Shown here: piece by piece, positions 33,046 to 41,538 of the stretch | Layout: the number at the start of each line of letters is the position of its first letter | Position numbering within the stretch: the stretch's first letter is position 1 | Assembly (NCBI RefSeq): GCF_014287675.1 | Contig: NZ_JACOPQ010000008.1 | Span: 124,001 to 188,000, forward strand | Direction: 5' to 3' | From: Lawsonibacter faecis | GTDB taxonomy: Bacteria > Bacillota > Clostridia > Oscillospirales > Oscillospiraceae | Length of the DNA stretch: 64,000 bases | Position numbers and translations under genes: made by a program | Notes under the pieces: generated by a model | What the model was told of the DNA's origin: nothing | Databases searched by the model: none | Seen by the model: the letters and a program-made list of their open reading frames with translations, nothing else

Positions 33046-33109
33046 TCTATTCACTCCCTCTCCGGCTTGTGTCTCTCTTACGAAGCCATTTGTATTTGTG
33101 TTGGAGTAT

Positions 33110-33138
33110 ATTTTAGCATAGTAAAGTTGGCGGCGCAA
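33110..33138 (-). promoter_or_regulatory. Candidate promoter of the ACT-hom-ask operon
   Basis: Minus-strand TTGCGC (33133-33138), 17 bases, TAAAAT (33110-33115). The start point would lie about 55 bases before the ACT gene. The -35 box is imperfect. Confidence 0.5.
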
Positions 33139-33230
33139 GCCCCAATCCGACAGGTAATGTCACGGTTTTTCCGCCGCAGGCGGACAAATTCCCGTCGATT
33201 TGTACAAGAATGTGGAGGGGGAAGTTTTTT

Positions 33231-34301
33231 TTGCCTGAGAACAAGCACGCGCGTCTCCTGCTCCGGCTCATCTATCTGGCCCTGGGACTGCTGGGGCTGT
33301 GGCTCTTCCTGGCCTTTCTCCTCCCCTGGCTCCTCCCCTTCCTCATCGCCCTGGCCCTGGCCTGGGCCATCGAGCCCGCAGTGCGCCTGCTGGAGCGGAA
33401 ACTGCATCTGCGGCGGTGGCTGGCCTCTGCCGCGTGTACGATGGCGCTGATACTGGTCCTCTGCGGGCTGCTGGGTCTCATCCTTTGGCGGGCGGGGTAC
33501 GAGGTGGCCCTCCTGCTGGGCCGCCTGCCCACCCTTCTCTCCGGCCTGCCCACCCTGGGCGGGCATCTGGAGGACTGGGCCTACCGCTTCACGGTGGCCC
33601 TGCCCGTCCAGTTTCAGGACTTCTTTCAGGAGGCCCTCTCCGGCCTCATCAGCCAGGGCATCTCCCTGCCCAACCGCTTCTACGACGCGCTGGCCGGGCT
33701 GGTGACCCGCTGCGCCGCCGCCCTGCCGGATGGAATGCTGTTTCTCTTTACAACCGCTCTGGCCACATACTTCTCCAGCGCCGGCCGTGCCAGGCTTCTG
33801 GCGTTTCTGCGCCGACAGGCGCCCCAGTCCTGGCAGGGGCGTCTGGAGGAGTCCAGGGTCATTCTAAAAGGCGCCTTCGGCGGCTGGCTGAGGGCCCAGG
33901 GGATTCTCATGCTGGTGACCTTCGGGGAGCTTGCGGTGGGCTTTCTCCTCCTCAGGGTGGACCTCTTTCTCCTGCTGGCCGCGCTGGTGGCGCTGGTGGA
34001 CGCCCTGCCCGTATTCGGAACGGGGACGGTCCTTCTCCCCTGGGCGCTGGTGACCTTTCTCTCCGGGGACTGGAAGCTGGCGCTGGGCCTTCTCGCCCTC
34101 TACGGTCTGGTCTCCCTGGTGCGCAGCCTGCTGGAGCCCAAGCTGGTGGGGGATAAAGTCGGCCTCCCGCCTCTGGCCGCCCTCTTCGCCATGTACCTCG
34201 GCTTTAAAGCCCTTGGCGTGCCGGGCATGATTCTGGCCCCCCTGGCCGCCATCTTCGTCAAGCGGCTCCACGACAGCGGGGTCATCAAGCTCTGGCGCTA
34301 G
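33231..34301 (+). CDS. YtvI-like sporulation membrane protein (AI-2E transporter family)
   Basis: Membrane protein of about 356 residues of the AI-2E/PerM family, closest in layout to YtvI of sporulating Firmicutes. It has about seven to eight helices (LLRLIYLALGLLGLWLFLAF, FLIALALAWAIEPAVRLLE) and the family motifs GAFGGWLRAQG, LVDALPVFGTGTVLLPWAL and LEPKLVGDKVGLPPL. The transported molecule is unknown. I set the start at TTG 33231, 10 bases after GGAGGGG; an ATG at 33210 has no ribosome binding site. Ends before a strong hairpin. Confidence 0.8.
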   Translation: MPENKHARLLLRLIYLALGLLGLWLFLAFLLPWLLPFLIALALAWAIEPAVRLLERKLHLRRWLASAACTMALILVLCGLLGLILWRAGYEVALLLGRLPTLLSGLPTLGGHLEDWAYRFTVALPVQFQDFFQEALSGLISQGISLPNRFYDALAGLVTRCAAALPDGMLFLFTTALATYFSSAGRARLLAFLRRQAPQSWQGRLEESRVILKGAFGGWLRAQGILMLVTFGELAVGFLLLRVDLFLLLAALVALVDALPVFGTGTVLLPWALVTFLSGDWKLALGLLALYGLVSLVRSLLEPKLVGDKVGLPPLAALFAMYLGFKALGVPGMILAPLAAIFVKRLHDSGVIKLWR

Positions 34302-34378
34302 AGCGTTTCGCGGATAAAAGGTTTCTTTCCACCCTCTTTTTCAGTCATCCCGGCCCACTTACCCTCCCGTATTGAGCG

Positions 34379-34416
34379 CAAAACAGCGGACTTCCAGACG
34401 GAAGTCCGCTGTTTTG
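34379..34416. terminator. Bidirectional terminator-like hairpin
   Basis: A perfect 17-bp stem (34379-34395 with 34400-34416) and AGAC loop; the stem begins CAAAA and ends TTTTG, so each strand has a T run at its 3' side. It lies between convergent ytvI and the PBP gene. A second small hairpin (CCGCCGT / ACGGCGG) follows at 34481-34500. Confidence 0.75.
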
Positions 34417-34533
34417 CTTGATAAAGAAGTCCCGAGGGGTTTCCTTGACAGAACGCTGCATAACGGATACTTATTTGATTCCGCCGTCCGCGAACGGCGG
34501 AACTCTGCGAGGCTTTCTCTGCGGAGGGTTTTG

Positions 34534-37368
34534 TCACGCCGCCGGTACGAAGGGCTCGTCCGGGGGCGTATCCGGTTCGTCGGTGGGCACCGCGGGGGGC
34601 GTCGGCTCCACGCCGCCGGGCTCGCTGGGCTCAGGGGCCGGCGTGTCCGTGGGCGGGGTCTGGGTCGTGGAGGGCCAGGTGAGGGGGTTACTGATATCAA
34701 ACCCCGGCCACTGCTCCTGGGTGGGCCAGGTGGAGGGTTCAAACTGGTCGAAGGTGTTGGGATCGTAAGCCGTGGGCGGCACGAAATTCGGCCAGGTGAC
34801 CATGTCCTCGGGGTCGAAGCCGGGCCACTGCTGCTCGGTGGGCCAGGTGGAGGTGTCGTCCGGGTTGAAGGTGCCGGGGTCGTAGGGGATGGGCTCGGTG
34901 TGGACGGTGCAGTAGGCGCCCTCTCCCGCGTTGACCAGATACTCCTTGGTGAAGATATCGTCGCCGATGCTGTAGCTGTCGCTCACACGCTGGCGCTCAA
35001 AGTCCAGAACGGAGACGGTGGAGCAGCGGTCCTCCGGGCAGAATTCCCCGGCCAGATGGTACATCCCCGTGGGGTTGCCCTTGGCGTCCAGGAAGGGGTC
35101 GTCCAGACAGACCTTGACCAGTCCGCCCTCCGGGAAGGGCGTCTGATTGTGCATGGTGCAGTACTGGGTGGGCGCGTCGCCGGGGAAGTAGTACTCGGTG
35201 TCCACCTGCACCCCTCTGGGGTCCATATAGCACGCGTCGGAGAGAAGCATTCCGCTCTCGGCGCAGGTCTTGACCGCCACCAGGCCGTCCGGCTTGGGGA
35301 AGTCCTTGTTCTCCAGGCCCTCGTGGACCTGGCTCATCACCTTTTTCCACATGACTGCGGCGGGATTGGAGCCGCTCTCCGTCTTAACCCGCTCCTGCTG
35401 GTCGTAGCCGGTCCAGACCGCGGCGGTGTAATAGGGGGTGTAGCCCACGAACCAGCGGTCCTTGTTCTGATCGGTGGAGCCGGTCTTGCCGGCCACGGTC
35501 ATGTTGTCCAGAACCGCCTGATAGCCGGTGGCAATGCTGCCGTTCACCCGTTTGGTGCTCACCACGTCCTTGAGCATGGAATTCATATACCATGCCGTCG
35601 TATCCTTCATGGCGGTGGTGGGCATCCGGTCGGTGTTGTCCAGAATGACGTTGCCCTTGTTGTCCAGCACCCGGGTATAGGTCCGGGAGTCCAGATAGGT
35701 GCCGCCCCGGGGGAAGGTGGAGTAGGCCGTCGCCATCTCCCGGACGGACACGCCCTTGGTGAGGCCGCCCATGGAGAGGGGGGCCAGGGCGATATCGGTG
35801 GAAATTTTGCCGTTGGAGTGGACCTGCTCCCGGATGAGGCTCTCCCCCTCCGTAAACCCGAGCTGGGTGGTGAGGTAGTTGAAGGACTCGTCTGGGGTCA
35901 GCTCAGCCAGGACCTTAATCGCCACCGTGTTGGACGAGATGGTGAGGGCGTCCCGGACGGTCATGCGTCCGTAGTACCGGAGATAGGAGTTGCTGGGATA
36001 GGACGGCGCCTGATAGGGGGAGTCGTCGTAGACGCTGCCGGGCGAGATGAGTCCGATGTCGATGGCCCTGGCGTAGACCGACAGGGGCTTGAACGACGAG
36101 CCGGGGGCGCGCTTGGTGTCCGTGGCCCGGCTCCAGACCCGGCTGCTCTCCTTCTCCCCCATGCCGCCGGACAGCGCCACGATGTTGCCGCTGGGGTCCA
36201 CGATGACGATGGCGGACTGGAGCTGCTGGCCGGAGCCGGAGATATAGGGCAGGTTGTCGAAATTCTGATAGACCTCGTCCACAATGGCCTGGATTTCGGG
36301 GTCGATGCAGGTCTCGATCTTCAGGCCGCCGTAATAGATGAGGTCGGTGGCCATCTTCTCGGAGTAGTCCTTCTGCTCCATCAGGTCGCGGATGACGTCG
36401 GAGATGACCTGATCCTCGTACCAAGTGTACACGGTCTCCTCCCGCTCCTCGTCCTGACCGCGGACGTAGTTCAGCCCGGCATCCAGCTCCGCCTTGGCCT
36501 GGTCATACTCCTCCTGGCTGATCATCTCTTCCTCCAGCATGCGGCCGATGGTCAGCTTGGCCCGGAAGGTGTTGTTGTCCCTGCCCCAGGTGGGCTTGTC
36601 CGGCCGGGTGGCGTAGGGGTTGTACACCGAGGGGTTGTTGGTGATGCTGATGAGGCTGGCGCACTCCGCCAGGGAGAGCTGCGAAACATCCTTGCCGAAA
36701 TAGGCGTAGGACGCGGTATAGACGCCGTTGCAGTGCTCGCCCAGGTAGATGTAGTTGAGGTACCACTCCAGGATGGTGTTCTTGTCGTACTTCTTCTCAA
36801 ACTCCAGCGCCCGGAAGATCTCCAGGATTTTGCGCTGGACGGTGACCTCGTCGTCGTCGGTCAGGTTTTTGATGAGCTGCTGGGTAATGGTGGAGCCGCC
36901 CTGAATATCCCCGCCGGTGAACATGGAGAGGATGCCCTTGGCGGTGCGAATCCAGTCCACGCCGTGGTGGCTGCGGAAACGGTGATCCTCAATGGCGATG
37001 GTGGCGTTCACCAAGTTCTGGGGCAGGTCCTCGTATTTCACCCACACCCGGTTCTCCGTGCCGTAGATGCTGCGCAGCTCCACCGGACTTCCGGTGCTCT
37101 TGTCCGTGTAGTACATCGTGCTGCTCAGGGACATATCCACGGAGAAATCATAGAGATTCAAATCTGCCTTGGGGACGATGACCTGATTGATGTAGGTCAC
37201 GGCGAAGCAGGCCATAATCGCTCCCGTGGTGACTCCAATCAGCAGCAGGGTCCCCAGGACCTTGCCGATGACGGCCAGCACATGGAGCACCGGATTGCGC
37301 TTTTTGCGCTTCTTGCGCCTGGGCGCGGGCTGCTGCGCGCCCGTATGCGTCTGGTTCGTATTTGCCAA
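34534..37368 (-). CDS. Bifunctional class A penicillin-binding protein (PBP1A)
   Basis: Peptidoglycan polymerase of about 944 residues anchored by one helix (GKVLGTLLLIGVTTGAIMAC, after a basic cytoplasmic head). The glycosyltransferase 51 domain has the catalytic Glu in AIEDHRFRSHHGVDW and GGSTITQQLIKNL. The transpeptidase domain carries Ser424 in GSSFKP, then SSNTVAIK and AGKTGSTDQNKD. The last 120 residues are a Pro/Trp-rich extension with three imperfect STWPT-QWPGFD repeats and a Pro/Thr/Glu tail. I chose TTG at 37368 because GGAGG lies 7 bases upstream; an ATG ten codons earlier lacks one. Promoter at 37446-37473. Confidence 0.93.
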   Translation of the reverse strand: MANTNQTHTGAQQPAPRRKKRKKRNPVLHVLAVIGKVLGTLLLIGVTTGAIMACFAVTYINQVIVPKADLNLYDFSVDMSLSSTMYYTDKSTGSPVELRSIYGTENRVWVKYEDLPQNLVNATIAIEDHRFRSHHGVDWIRTAKGILSMFTGGDIQGGSTITQQLIKNLTDDDEVTVQRKILEIFRALEFEKKYDKNTILEWYLNYIYLGEHCNGVYTASYAYFGKDVSQLSLAECASLISITNNPSVYNPYATRPDKPTWGRDNNTFRAKLTIGRMLEEEMISQEEYDQAKAELDAGLNYVRGQDEEREETVYTWYEDQVISDVIRDLMEQKDYSEKMATDLIYYGGLKIETCIDPEIQAIVDEVYQNFDNLPYISGSGQQLQSAIVIVDPSGNIVALSGGMGEKESSRVWSRATDTKRAPGSSFKPLSVYARAIDIGLISPGSVYDDSPYQAPSYPSNSYLRYYGRMTVRDALTISSNTVAIKVLAELTPDESFNYLTTQLGFTEGESLIREQVHSNGKISTDIALAPLSMGGLTKGVSVREMATAYSTFPRGGTYLDSRTYTRVLDNKGNVILDNTDRMPTTAMKDTTAWYMNSMLKDVVSTKRVNGSIATGYQAVLDNMTVAGKTGSTDQNKDRWFVGYTPYYTAAVWTGYDQQERVKTESGSNPAAVMWKKVMSQVHEGLENKDFPKPDGLVAVKTCAESGMLLSDACYMDPRGVQVDTEYYFPGDAPTQYCTMHNQTPFPEGGLVKVCLDDPFLDAKGNPTGMYHLAGEFCPEDRCSTVSVLDFERQRVSDSYSIGDDIFTKEYLVNAGEGAYCTVHTEPIPYDPGTFNPDDTSTWPTEQQWPGFDPEDMVTWPNFVPPTAYDPNTFDQFEPSTWPTQEQWPGFDISNPLTWPSTTQTPPTDTPAPEPSEPGGVEPTPPAVPTDEPDTPPDEPFVPAA

Positions 37369-37445
37369 AACGACACCTCCGAATTTGTCGTAACACATCG
37401 CTTTTGTTGGAATGGGTACAAAATGCCAGTTTGAGCGTATAGGGT

Positions 37446-37473
37446 ATTATACCATAATTCGTGAACTTGTCCA
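37446..37473 (-). promoter_or_regulatory. Promoter of the PBP1A gene
   Basis: Minus-strand TGGACA (37468-37473), 16 bases, TATAAT (37446-37451). Confidence 0.6.
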
Positions 37474-37536
37474 CCCTAAAAAATTACATTTATTGGATAA
37501 CATGCCTGCCGGTCAAAAAATTCCCCCGTCCCATAC

Positions 37537-37565
37537 TTGCATTTTTCCATGGCAGCGGGTAAAAT
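37537..37565 (+). promoter_or_regulatory. Promoter of the DUF1292 gene
   Basis: TTGCAT (37537-37542), 17 bases, TAAAAT (37560-37565). The start codon at 37600 lies about 28 bases past the expected transcript start, which rules out the ATG at 37537 as a start. Confidence 0.7.
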
Positions 37566-37599
37566 AGCATTGAAGAAACGAAAGGACACGGTGGATACT

Positions 37600-37908
37600 A
37601 TGGGCGAAGAATACGGCGGAGATTTTATCTCCATAACCGACGAGGACGGCAACGAATTCGAGCTGGAGCATCTGGACACCATCGAGTATAACGGCCAAAC
37701 CTACATGGCCTTCTTCCCCGCCGTCGAGGAGGAAAAAGAGGTTGAGGACATCGACCTGGACGAGGAGTACGGACTCATTATTCTCAAGGTAGTGGAGGAG
37801 AACGGCGAGGAGCAGCTCTCCACCCTGGACAGCGAGGAGGAGCTGGAGCTGGTGTACCAGCAGTTTATGGACGCTCTGTTTGACGAGGAGGAGGGCGGCA
37901 CGGAGTAA
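37600..37908 (+). CDS. DUF1292 protein (YrzB-like)
   Basis: Very acidic cytoplasmic protein of 102 residues. The DUF1292 signature is ITDEDGNEFELEHLDTIEYN followed by YMAFFPA and YGLIILKVVEENGEEQLSTL. In many Firmicutes this gene lies beside ruvX (yrrK), whose product is encoded 4 kb away here at 42081-42500; the two are not adjacent. Function unknown. Starts at ATG 37600 after AAAGGA. Confidence 0.88.
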   Translation: MGEEYGGDFISITDEDGNEFELEHLDTIEYNGQTYMAFFPAVEEEKEVEDIDLDEEYGLIILKVVEENGEEQLSTLDSEEELELVYQQFMDALFDEEEGGTE

Positions 37909-38016
37909 GCCGCCGCGCCCTGTGCGCCTCCCCGTCGAACCTCAAATCAATCATCCCGTCCCTCTCCCTCACACAGCGGGGGGATGTTCGCAGCAGTGTG
38001 CATGCCGCTGCGTATC

Positions 38017-38043
38017 CGTCCGGCGCGATGCTTTCGCCGGACG
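38017..38043 (+). terminator. Hairpin after the DUF1292 gene
   Basis: Nine-bp perfect stem CGTCCGGCG / CGCCGGACG with a 9-base loop. There is no U tract. It might instead be the 5' part of the structured RNA that follows. Confidence 0.35.
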
Positions 38044-38044
38044 A

Positions 38045-38253
38045 TGAGCCTCACCCCTGCTCGGTGCGTGATGGACCTTATTTAAACCCACATCTCTGAA
38101 ACGGGACGCCCCCTCATGGCGCGGATCGCAGGCCTCCCGGCCCACCGGGCCGGAAGTTGGAAGCGGAGAAACGTCATGGAGGCAACCCACCTGCCATTCG
38201 TGCAGGTTTTAAATGGGTCCACACGGCCAGAGCGGGGATACTGAATGACTGCG
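38045..38253 (+). ncRNA. ssrS: Probable 6S RNA (ssrS), rod-shaped
   Basis: A gene-free stretch of about 600 bases contains a sequence that folds into a long rod. Outer helices pair CCCC (38054-38057) with GGGG (38234-38237), GCTC with GAGC, CGTG with CACG, GGACC with GGTCC and ATTTAAA with TTTAAAT, in that order and with small bulges, as in 6S RNA. The segment TTTAAACCCACATCTCTGAA resembles the Firmicutes 6S pattern as I recall it. An intrinsic terminator follows at 38254. 6S RNA binds sigma-70/A RNA polymerase in stationary phase. The exact ends are uncertain, and another structured RNA is possible. Confidence 0.5.
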
Positions 38254-38287
38254 GGGCGCCTCCCCACCCGGGGAGGCGCCCTCTTTC
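38254..38287 (+). terminator. Terminator of the structured RNA
   Basis: Twelve-bp perfect stem GGGCGCCTCCCC / GGGGAGGCGCCC with an ACCC loop, followed by TCTTT. Confidence 0.85.
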
Positions 38288-38416
38288 CGGTTAAAACAGC
38301 CGCATACGGTAAAAACTATCCCTTAATTATATAGCGCGGCGCCATGTCGGCCGGCCGGCCGCTTCTGTGCGCTTGCGCCCGCACTTCGCGGAGCGCGGGA
38401 CCGTGGGATTTTAGAC

Positions 38417-38445
38417 TTGCAAGTTTCGCCATTTTCCTGTATAAT
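38417..38445 (+). promoter_or_regulatory. Promoter of the foldase gene
   Basis: TTGCAA (38417-38422), 17 bases, TATAAT (38440-38445). Leader of about 65 bases before the ATG at 38516. Confidence 0.8.
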
Positions 38446-38515
38446 GCAACGATGTGTAAGCGGGCGGGGCATCGCTCCCCCGCCTTCGTATTACGACGAG
38501 AGGACTGAGACATTC

Positions 38516-40159
38516 ATGAGCGCATCCAGAGAAAAGAAGCAGCGCCTAAGCAGCGGTGAGGCCCTGACTCAAAAGGAACTCAAGGAGCGTAAGGAGGCGG
38601 AAGCCGCCAAGCGCAAGACCATCACCTACTGGATTGTCGGCATTGTGGTCGTGATTCTGGTGGCCGCCCTGCTGATTTGGGACTCCGGCCTGATCCAGCG
38701 GAACATGACGGCCGCCACCATCGGCGGGGAGAATCTCTCCGTTGCCGAGATGCAGTACTACTACAATTCCGCCCGTCAGTCTGAGATTCAGCAGCAGCAG
38801 ATGTACTCCCAGTACGGCATCAGCATCCTCAGCGATCCCTATGTGATGTACGACTCCAGCTCCGCCCTAGGCGACGAGCAGGTCTACAACACCGAGTCCG
38901 GCCAGACCTACGCCGATCACTTCAAGGAGTCCGCCCTCAACAACGCCCGGCGGGTCATCGCCCTGAACCAGGCCGCCAAGGCCGAGGGGTACACCCTCTC
39001 CGCCGACGGCAAGGCCTCCGTCGATGAGAGCATTGCCAGCCTGAAGGAGGGCGTGAAGTCCAGCAACTGGTCCAGCCTGGGCGCCTACCTCTCTGCGGCC
39101 TACGGCAGCTACGTCAGCGAGAGCCTCTACGTGAAGCAGGTCACCGCCTCCACGCTGGCCAACGAGTACGCCACCCATCATCAGGATTCTCTCACCTATG
39201 ACGACGCCGCCCTGAACGACTACGCCGCCGAGAATCCCGCCACCGTCTACAGCTACGACTACCGCGTGGCCTATGTCGACGGCTCCGTGCCCACCACCGA
39301 CGCCGAGGGCAACACCGTGGAGGTCACCGACGACCAGAAGGCCGCCGCGCTGGGCGCCGCCAAGACCAAGGCCGACGTGCTGGCCGAGGGCGTGAAGAAG
39401 GCCTCCGACAAGTCCGGCGCCTTTGACGAGCTGGTAACCTCCGCCGTCGGCGAGGACTCCACCTACGCCAGCGCCGACAACAACCTCAAGACCGCCGTCC
39501 TGGGCAGCGCGCTCTCCCAGGACTACACCGCCAACGCCTACTACGACTGGCTGACCAGCGCCGACCGCAAGGCCGGTGATGTGGAAGTCATCGAGTCCAC
39601 CAGCGGCTACTATGTGGTTCTCCTGACGGACCGCTACCTGAACGACGCGGCCACCGTAGACGTGCGCCACATCCTCGCCAAGGCCGAGCTCACTCCCGCC
39701 GACGAGGAGGCCGGCACTCCCGCCGCCACCGAGCCCACCCAGGAGCAGATGGACGCCGCAAAGGCCAGGGCTCAGGAGGCTCTGGACAGATATCTGGCCG
39801 GCGAGCAGACCGCCGAGGCCTTCGGCGCCCTGGCCAACGAGCTGTCCGACGATACCGGCTCCAACACCAAGGGCGGCCTCTATACCTACGTGGAAGAGGG
39901 CTCCATGGTCAAGGGCTTCAACGACTGGATCTTCGACCCCGCCCGGCAGAGCGGCGACACCGGTCTGGTGGAGCAGAACGAAGCGGGCGGCAATTACTTC
40001 GGCTGGCACGTGGTCTACTTCCAGGGCGTGAACGGCCCCAAGTGGCACGAGGTCGCCGAGAGTGCGCTGAAGTCCGCCGATATGACCGCCTGGCTGGAGG
40101 GTCTGGACGAGGCCTGCGCCATTACCGAGTCCGGCAGCATGTCCCTGGCGCTGAAGTAA
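38516..40159 (+). CDS. Membrane-anchored parvulin-type peptidyl-prolyl isomerase
   Basis: Extracytoplasmic foldase of 547 residues. A basic cytoplasmic head of about 35 residues precedes one membrane helix (TYWIVGIVVVILVAALLIWD); no lipobox is seen, unlike PrsA. The middle is a SurA-like helical chaperone region. The C-terminal part carries a parvulin domain, VDVRHILAKAEL to about residue 520 (ELSDDTGSNTKGGLYTYV, FGWHVVYFQG). It probably helps fold secreted or wall proteins such as penicillin-binding and SLH proteins. Own promoter upstream and terminator downstream make it a single-gene unit. Confidence 0.88.
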   Translation: MSASREKKQRLSSGEALTQKELKERKEAEAAKRKTITYWIVGIVVVILVAALLIWDSGLIQRNMTAATIGGENLSVAEMQYYYNSARQSEIQQQQMYSQYGISILSDPYVMYDSSSALGDEQVYNTESGQTYADHFKESALNNARRVIALNQAAKAEGYTLSADGKASVDESIASLKEGVKSSNWSSLGAYLSAAYGSYVSESLYVKQVTASTLANEYATHHQDSLTYDDAALNDYAAENPATVYSYDYRVAYVDGSVPTTDAEGNTVEVTDDQKAAALGAAKTKADVLAEGVKKASDKSGAFDELVTSAVGEDSTYASADNNLKTAVLGSALSQDYTANAYYDWLTSADRKAGDVEVIESTSGYYVVLLTDRYLNDAATVDVRHILAKAELTPADEEAGTPAATEPTQEQMDAAKARAQEALDRYLAGEQTAEAFGALANELSDDTGSNTKGGLYTYVEEGSMVKGFNDWIFDPARQSGDTGLVEQNEAGGNYFGWHVVYFQGVNGPKWHEVAESALKSADMTAWLEGLDEACAITESGSMSLALK

Positions 40160-40168
40160 GCACCAATC

Positions 40169-40208
40169 CTTCCCGCAGGGGCATCTCCCCTGCGGGAAGT
40201 TTTCTTTC
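40169..40208 (+). terminator. Terminator of the foldase gene
   Basis: Thirteen-bp perfect stem CTTCCCGCAGGGG / CCCCTGCGGGAAG, loop CATCT, then TTTTCTTTCC. Confidence 0.95.
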
Positions 40209-40401
40209 CGGGCATGGGCCCCCTGTCCGCCGGGGTCGGCGCCGCCGAATGGGAAGTGCGGACAGCGGCTGGCGGCGCGCGCTCATAGAGTCCTCAGCGC
40301 CGGGAGTCCTGTCCCCCGCAGCTCCCTCAGCTGGCCCGCCGTTCGGTGCGGATTTCCAGGGACCGGCCTTACAGATTGTATCCACCACACAGGAGGCTGC
40401 T

Positions 40402-41121
40402 ATGCACGAACAATTTCTCCGCACGGAAATGGTTCTGGGCCCCCGGGCCATGGAGCGTCTGGCCGCCGCCCATGTGGCCGTGCTGGGCCTGGGCGGCGTG
40501 GGCAGCTGGGCCGCGGAGGCCCTGGCCCGGGCGGGAGTTGGCGAGCTGACCCTTGCCGACCACGACGAGGTGGGCGTCACCAACATCAACCGCCAGATTG
40601 AAGCCCTCTGGTCCACCCTGGGCCGTCCCAAGGCCGAAGCCCTGGCCGAGCGCGTACTGGACATCAATCCGAACTGTAGGGTTCATCCGCTTGTCATCCG
40701 CTATGACCAGGGCACCCGTGAGGAATTCTTTGCCCCGCGCTACGACTACATCGTGGACGCCATCGATACCGTCTCCAGCAAGCTGGATCTGATAGAGACC
40801 GCACGGGAGCGCGGCGTCCCTGTCGTCTCGGCACTGGGCACCGGCAACAAGCTGGACCCTGCGCAGTTTCGCATTACCGATATCTCCAAAACCGAGGGCT
40901 GTCCCCTGGCCCGGGTGATCCGCAAGGAGCTGAGAAGCCGGGGCATCGTGCACCACCGCGTCCTCTTCTCTCCCGAGCCGCCCCACCGGGCCGAGCAGCG
41001 CGAGGCCCCGCCACCCGGCCGGCGGAGCGTCCCGGCCAGTGTGCCCTGGGTGCCGCCGGTGGCGGGACTGATGCTGGCCGGGGATGTGGTCATGACCCTG
41101 GCCGGCCTGAACGAGGGCTGA
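40402..41121 (+). CDS. tcdA: tRNA threonylcarbamoyladenosine dehydratase
   Basis: E1-like enzyme of 239 residues that uses ATP to cyclise t6A37 in tRNA to ct6A. The ATP-binding fold is VAVLGLGGVGSWAAEALARAG, then LTLADHDEVGVTNINRQI (with the ThiF/MoeB Arg) and VVDAIDT-type DAIDTVSSKLDLIE. The family segment DISKTEGCPLARVIRKELR is intact, and the C-terminal PWVPPVAGLMLAG closes the fold. AGGAGG precedes the ATG at 40402. A terminator-like hairpin follows and overlaps the next gene's ribosome binding site. Confidence 0.92.
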   Translation: MHEQFLRTEMVLGPRAMERLAAAHVAVLGLGGVGSWAAEALARAGVGELTLADHDEVGVTNINRQIEALWSTLGRPKAEALAERVLDINPNCRVHPLVIRYDQGTREEFFAPRYDYIVDAIDTVSSKLDLIETARERGVPVVSALGTGNKLDPAQFRITDISKTEGCPLARVIRKELRSRGIVHHRVLFSPEPPHRAEQREAPPPGRRSVPASVPWVPPVAGLMLAGDVVMTLAGLNEG

Positions 41122-41129
41122 GCGCGTAT

Positions 41130-41177
41130 AAAAATCCCTCCCGCTGGCAAACTATCGCCAATGGGAGGGATTTTTTT
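41130..41177 (+). terminator. Terminator hairpin that contains the next gene's ribosome binding site
   Basis: Left arm AAAATCCCTCCC (41131-41142) pairs with GGGAGGGATTTT (41163-41174), with an inner TGGC/GCCA stem, and a T run follows. GGGAGGG in the right arm is the ribosome binding site of the TTG-started permease gene at 41176. Confidence 0.8.
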
Positions 41178-41538
41178 GCGGATTCCTGAAAAAGTGCGCT
41201 TTGCCGTGGCCGGGGCGGGGGCGGGGATTGCCAACGGCTTCTTCGGCGGAGGGGGCGGCATGATACTGGTCCCCCTGCTCACCCGCTGGTGCGGCCTGGA
41301 CCAGCGGCGGGCCTTCGCCACCTCGGTGGCGATCATTCTGCCCCTCTGCGTGTGCTCGTCCGTCATCTACCTCTTTCGGGGCGGGCTGGATTTCATGCTG
41401 GCGCTCCCCTATCTGGCCGGAGGACTGATCGGGGGCTTTGTGGGCGGCAAGGTCTTCAAAAAGGTGAACATGGTCTGGCTGCGCCGCGTCTTCGCGCTGT
41501 TTATCCTCTACGGCGGCGTGAAGGCCCTCTTTTTCTGA
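41176..41538 (+). CDS. TauE/SafE-type permease, N-terminal half protein
   Basis: Membrane protein of 120 residues with about four helices, half the normal length of a TauE/SafE (TSUP) transporter. The signature FAVAGAGAGIANGFFGGGGGM with a following PLLTRW is that of the first TSUP repeat. It probably pairs with the product of the next gene, which is the second half. The start is a TTG at 41176 with GGGAGGG in front; an ATG at 41161 has no ribosome binding site. Substrates of the family include sulfite and organosulfonates, but none can be assigned. Stop and next start overlap as TGATG. Confidence 0.85.
   Translation: MRIPEKVRFAVAGAGAGIANGFFGGGGGMILVPLLTRWCGLDQRRAFATSVAIILPLCVCSSVIYLFRGGLDFMLALPYLAGGLIGGFVGGKVFKKVNMVWLRRVFALFILYGGVKALFF

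Noticed and set aside
34445..34473. Plus-strand promoter TTGACA-17-TACTTA reading antisense into the PBP1A gene.
   Set aside because: The -10 box is poor and no gene or RNA structure follows; not enough to call an antisense RNA.
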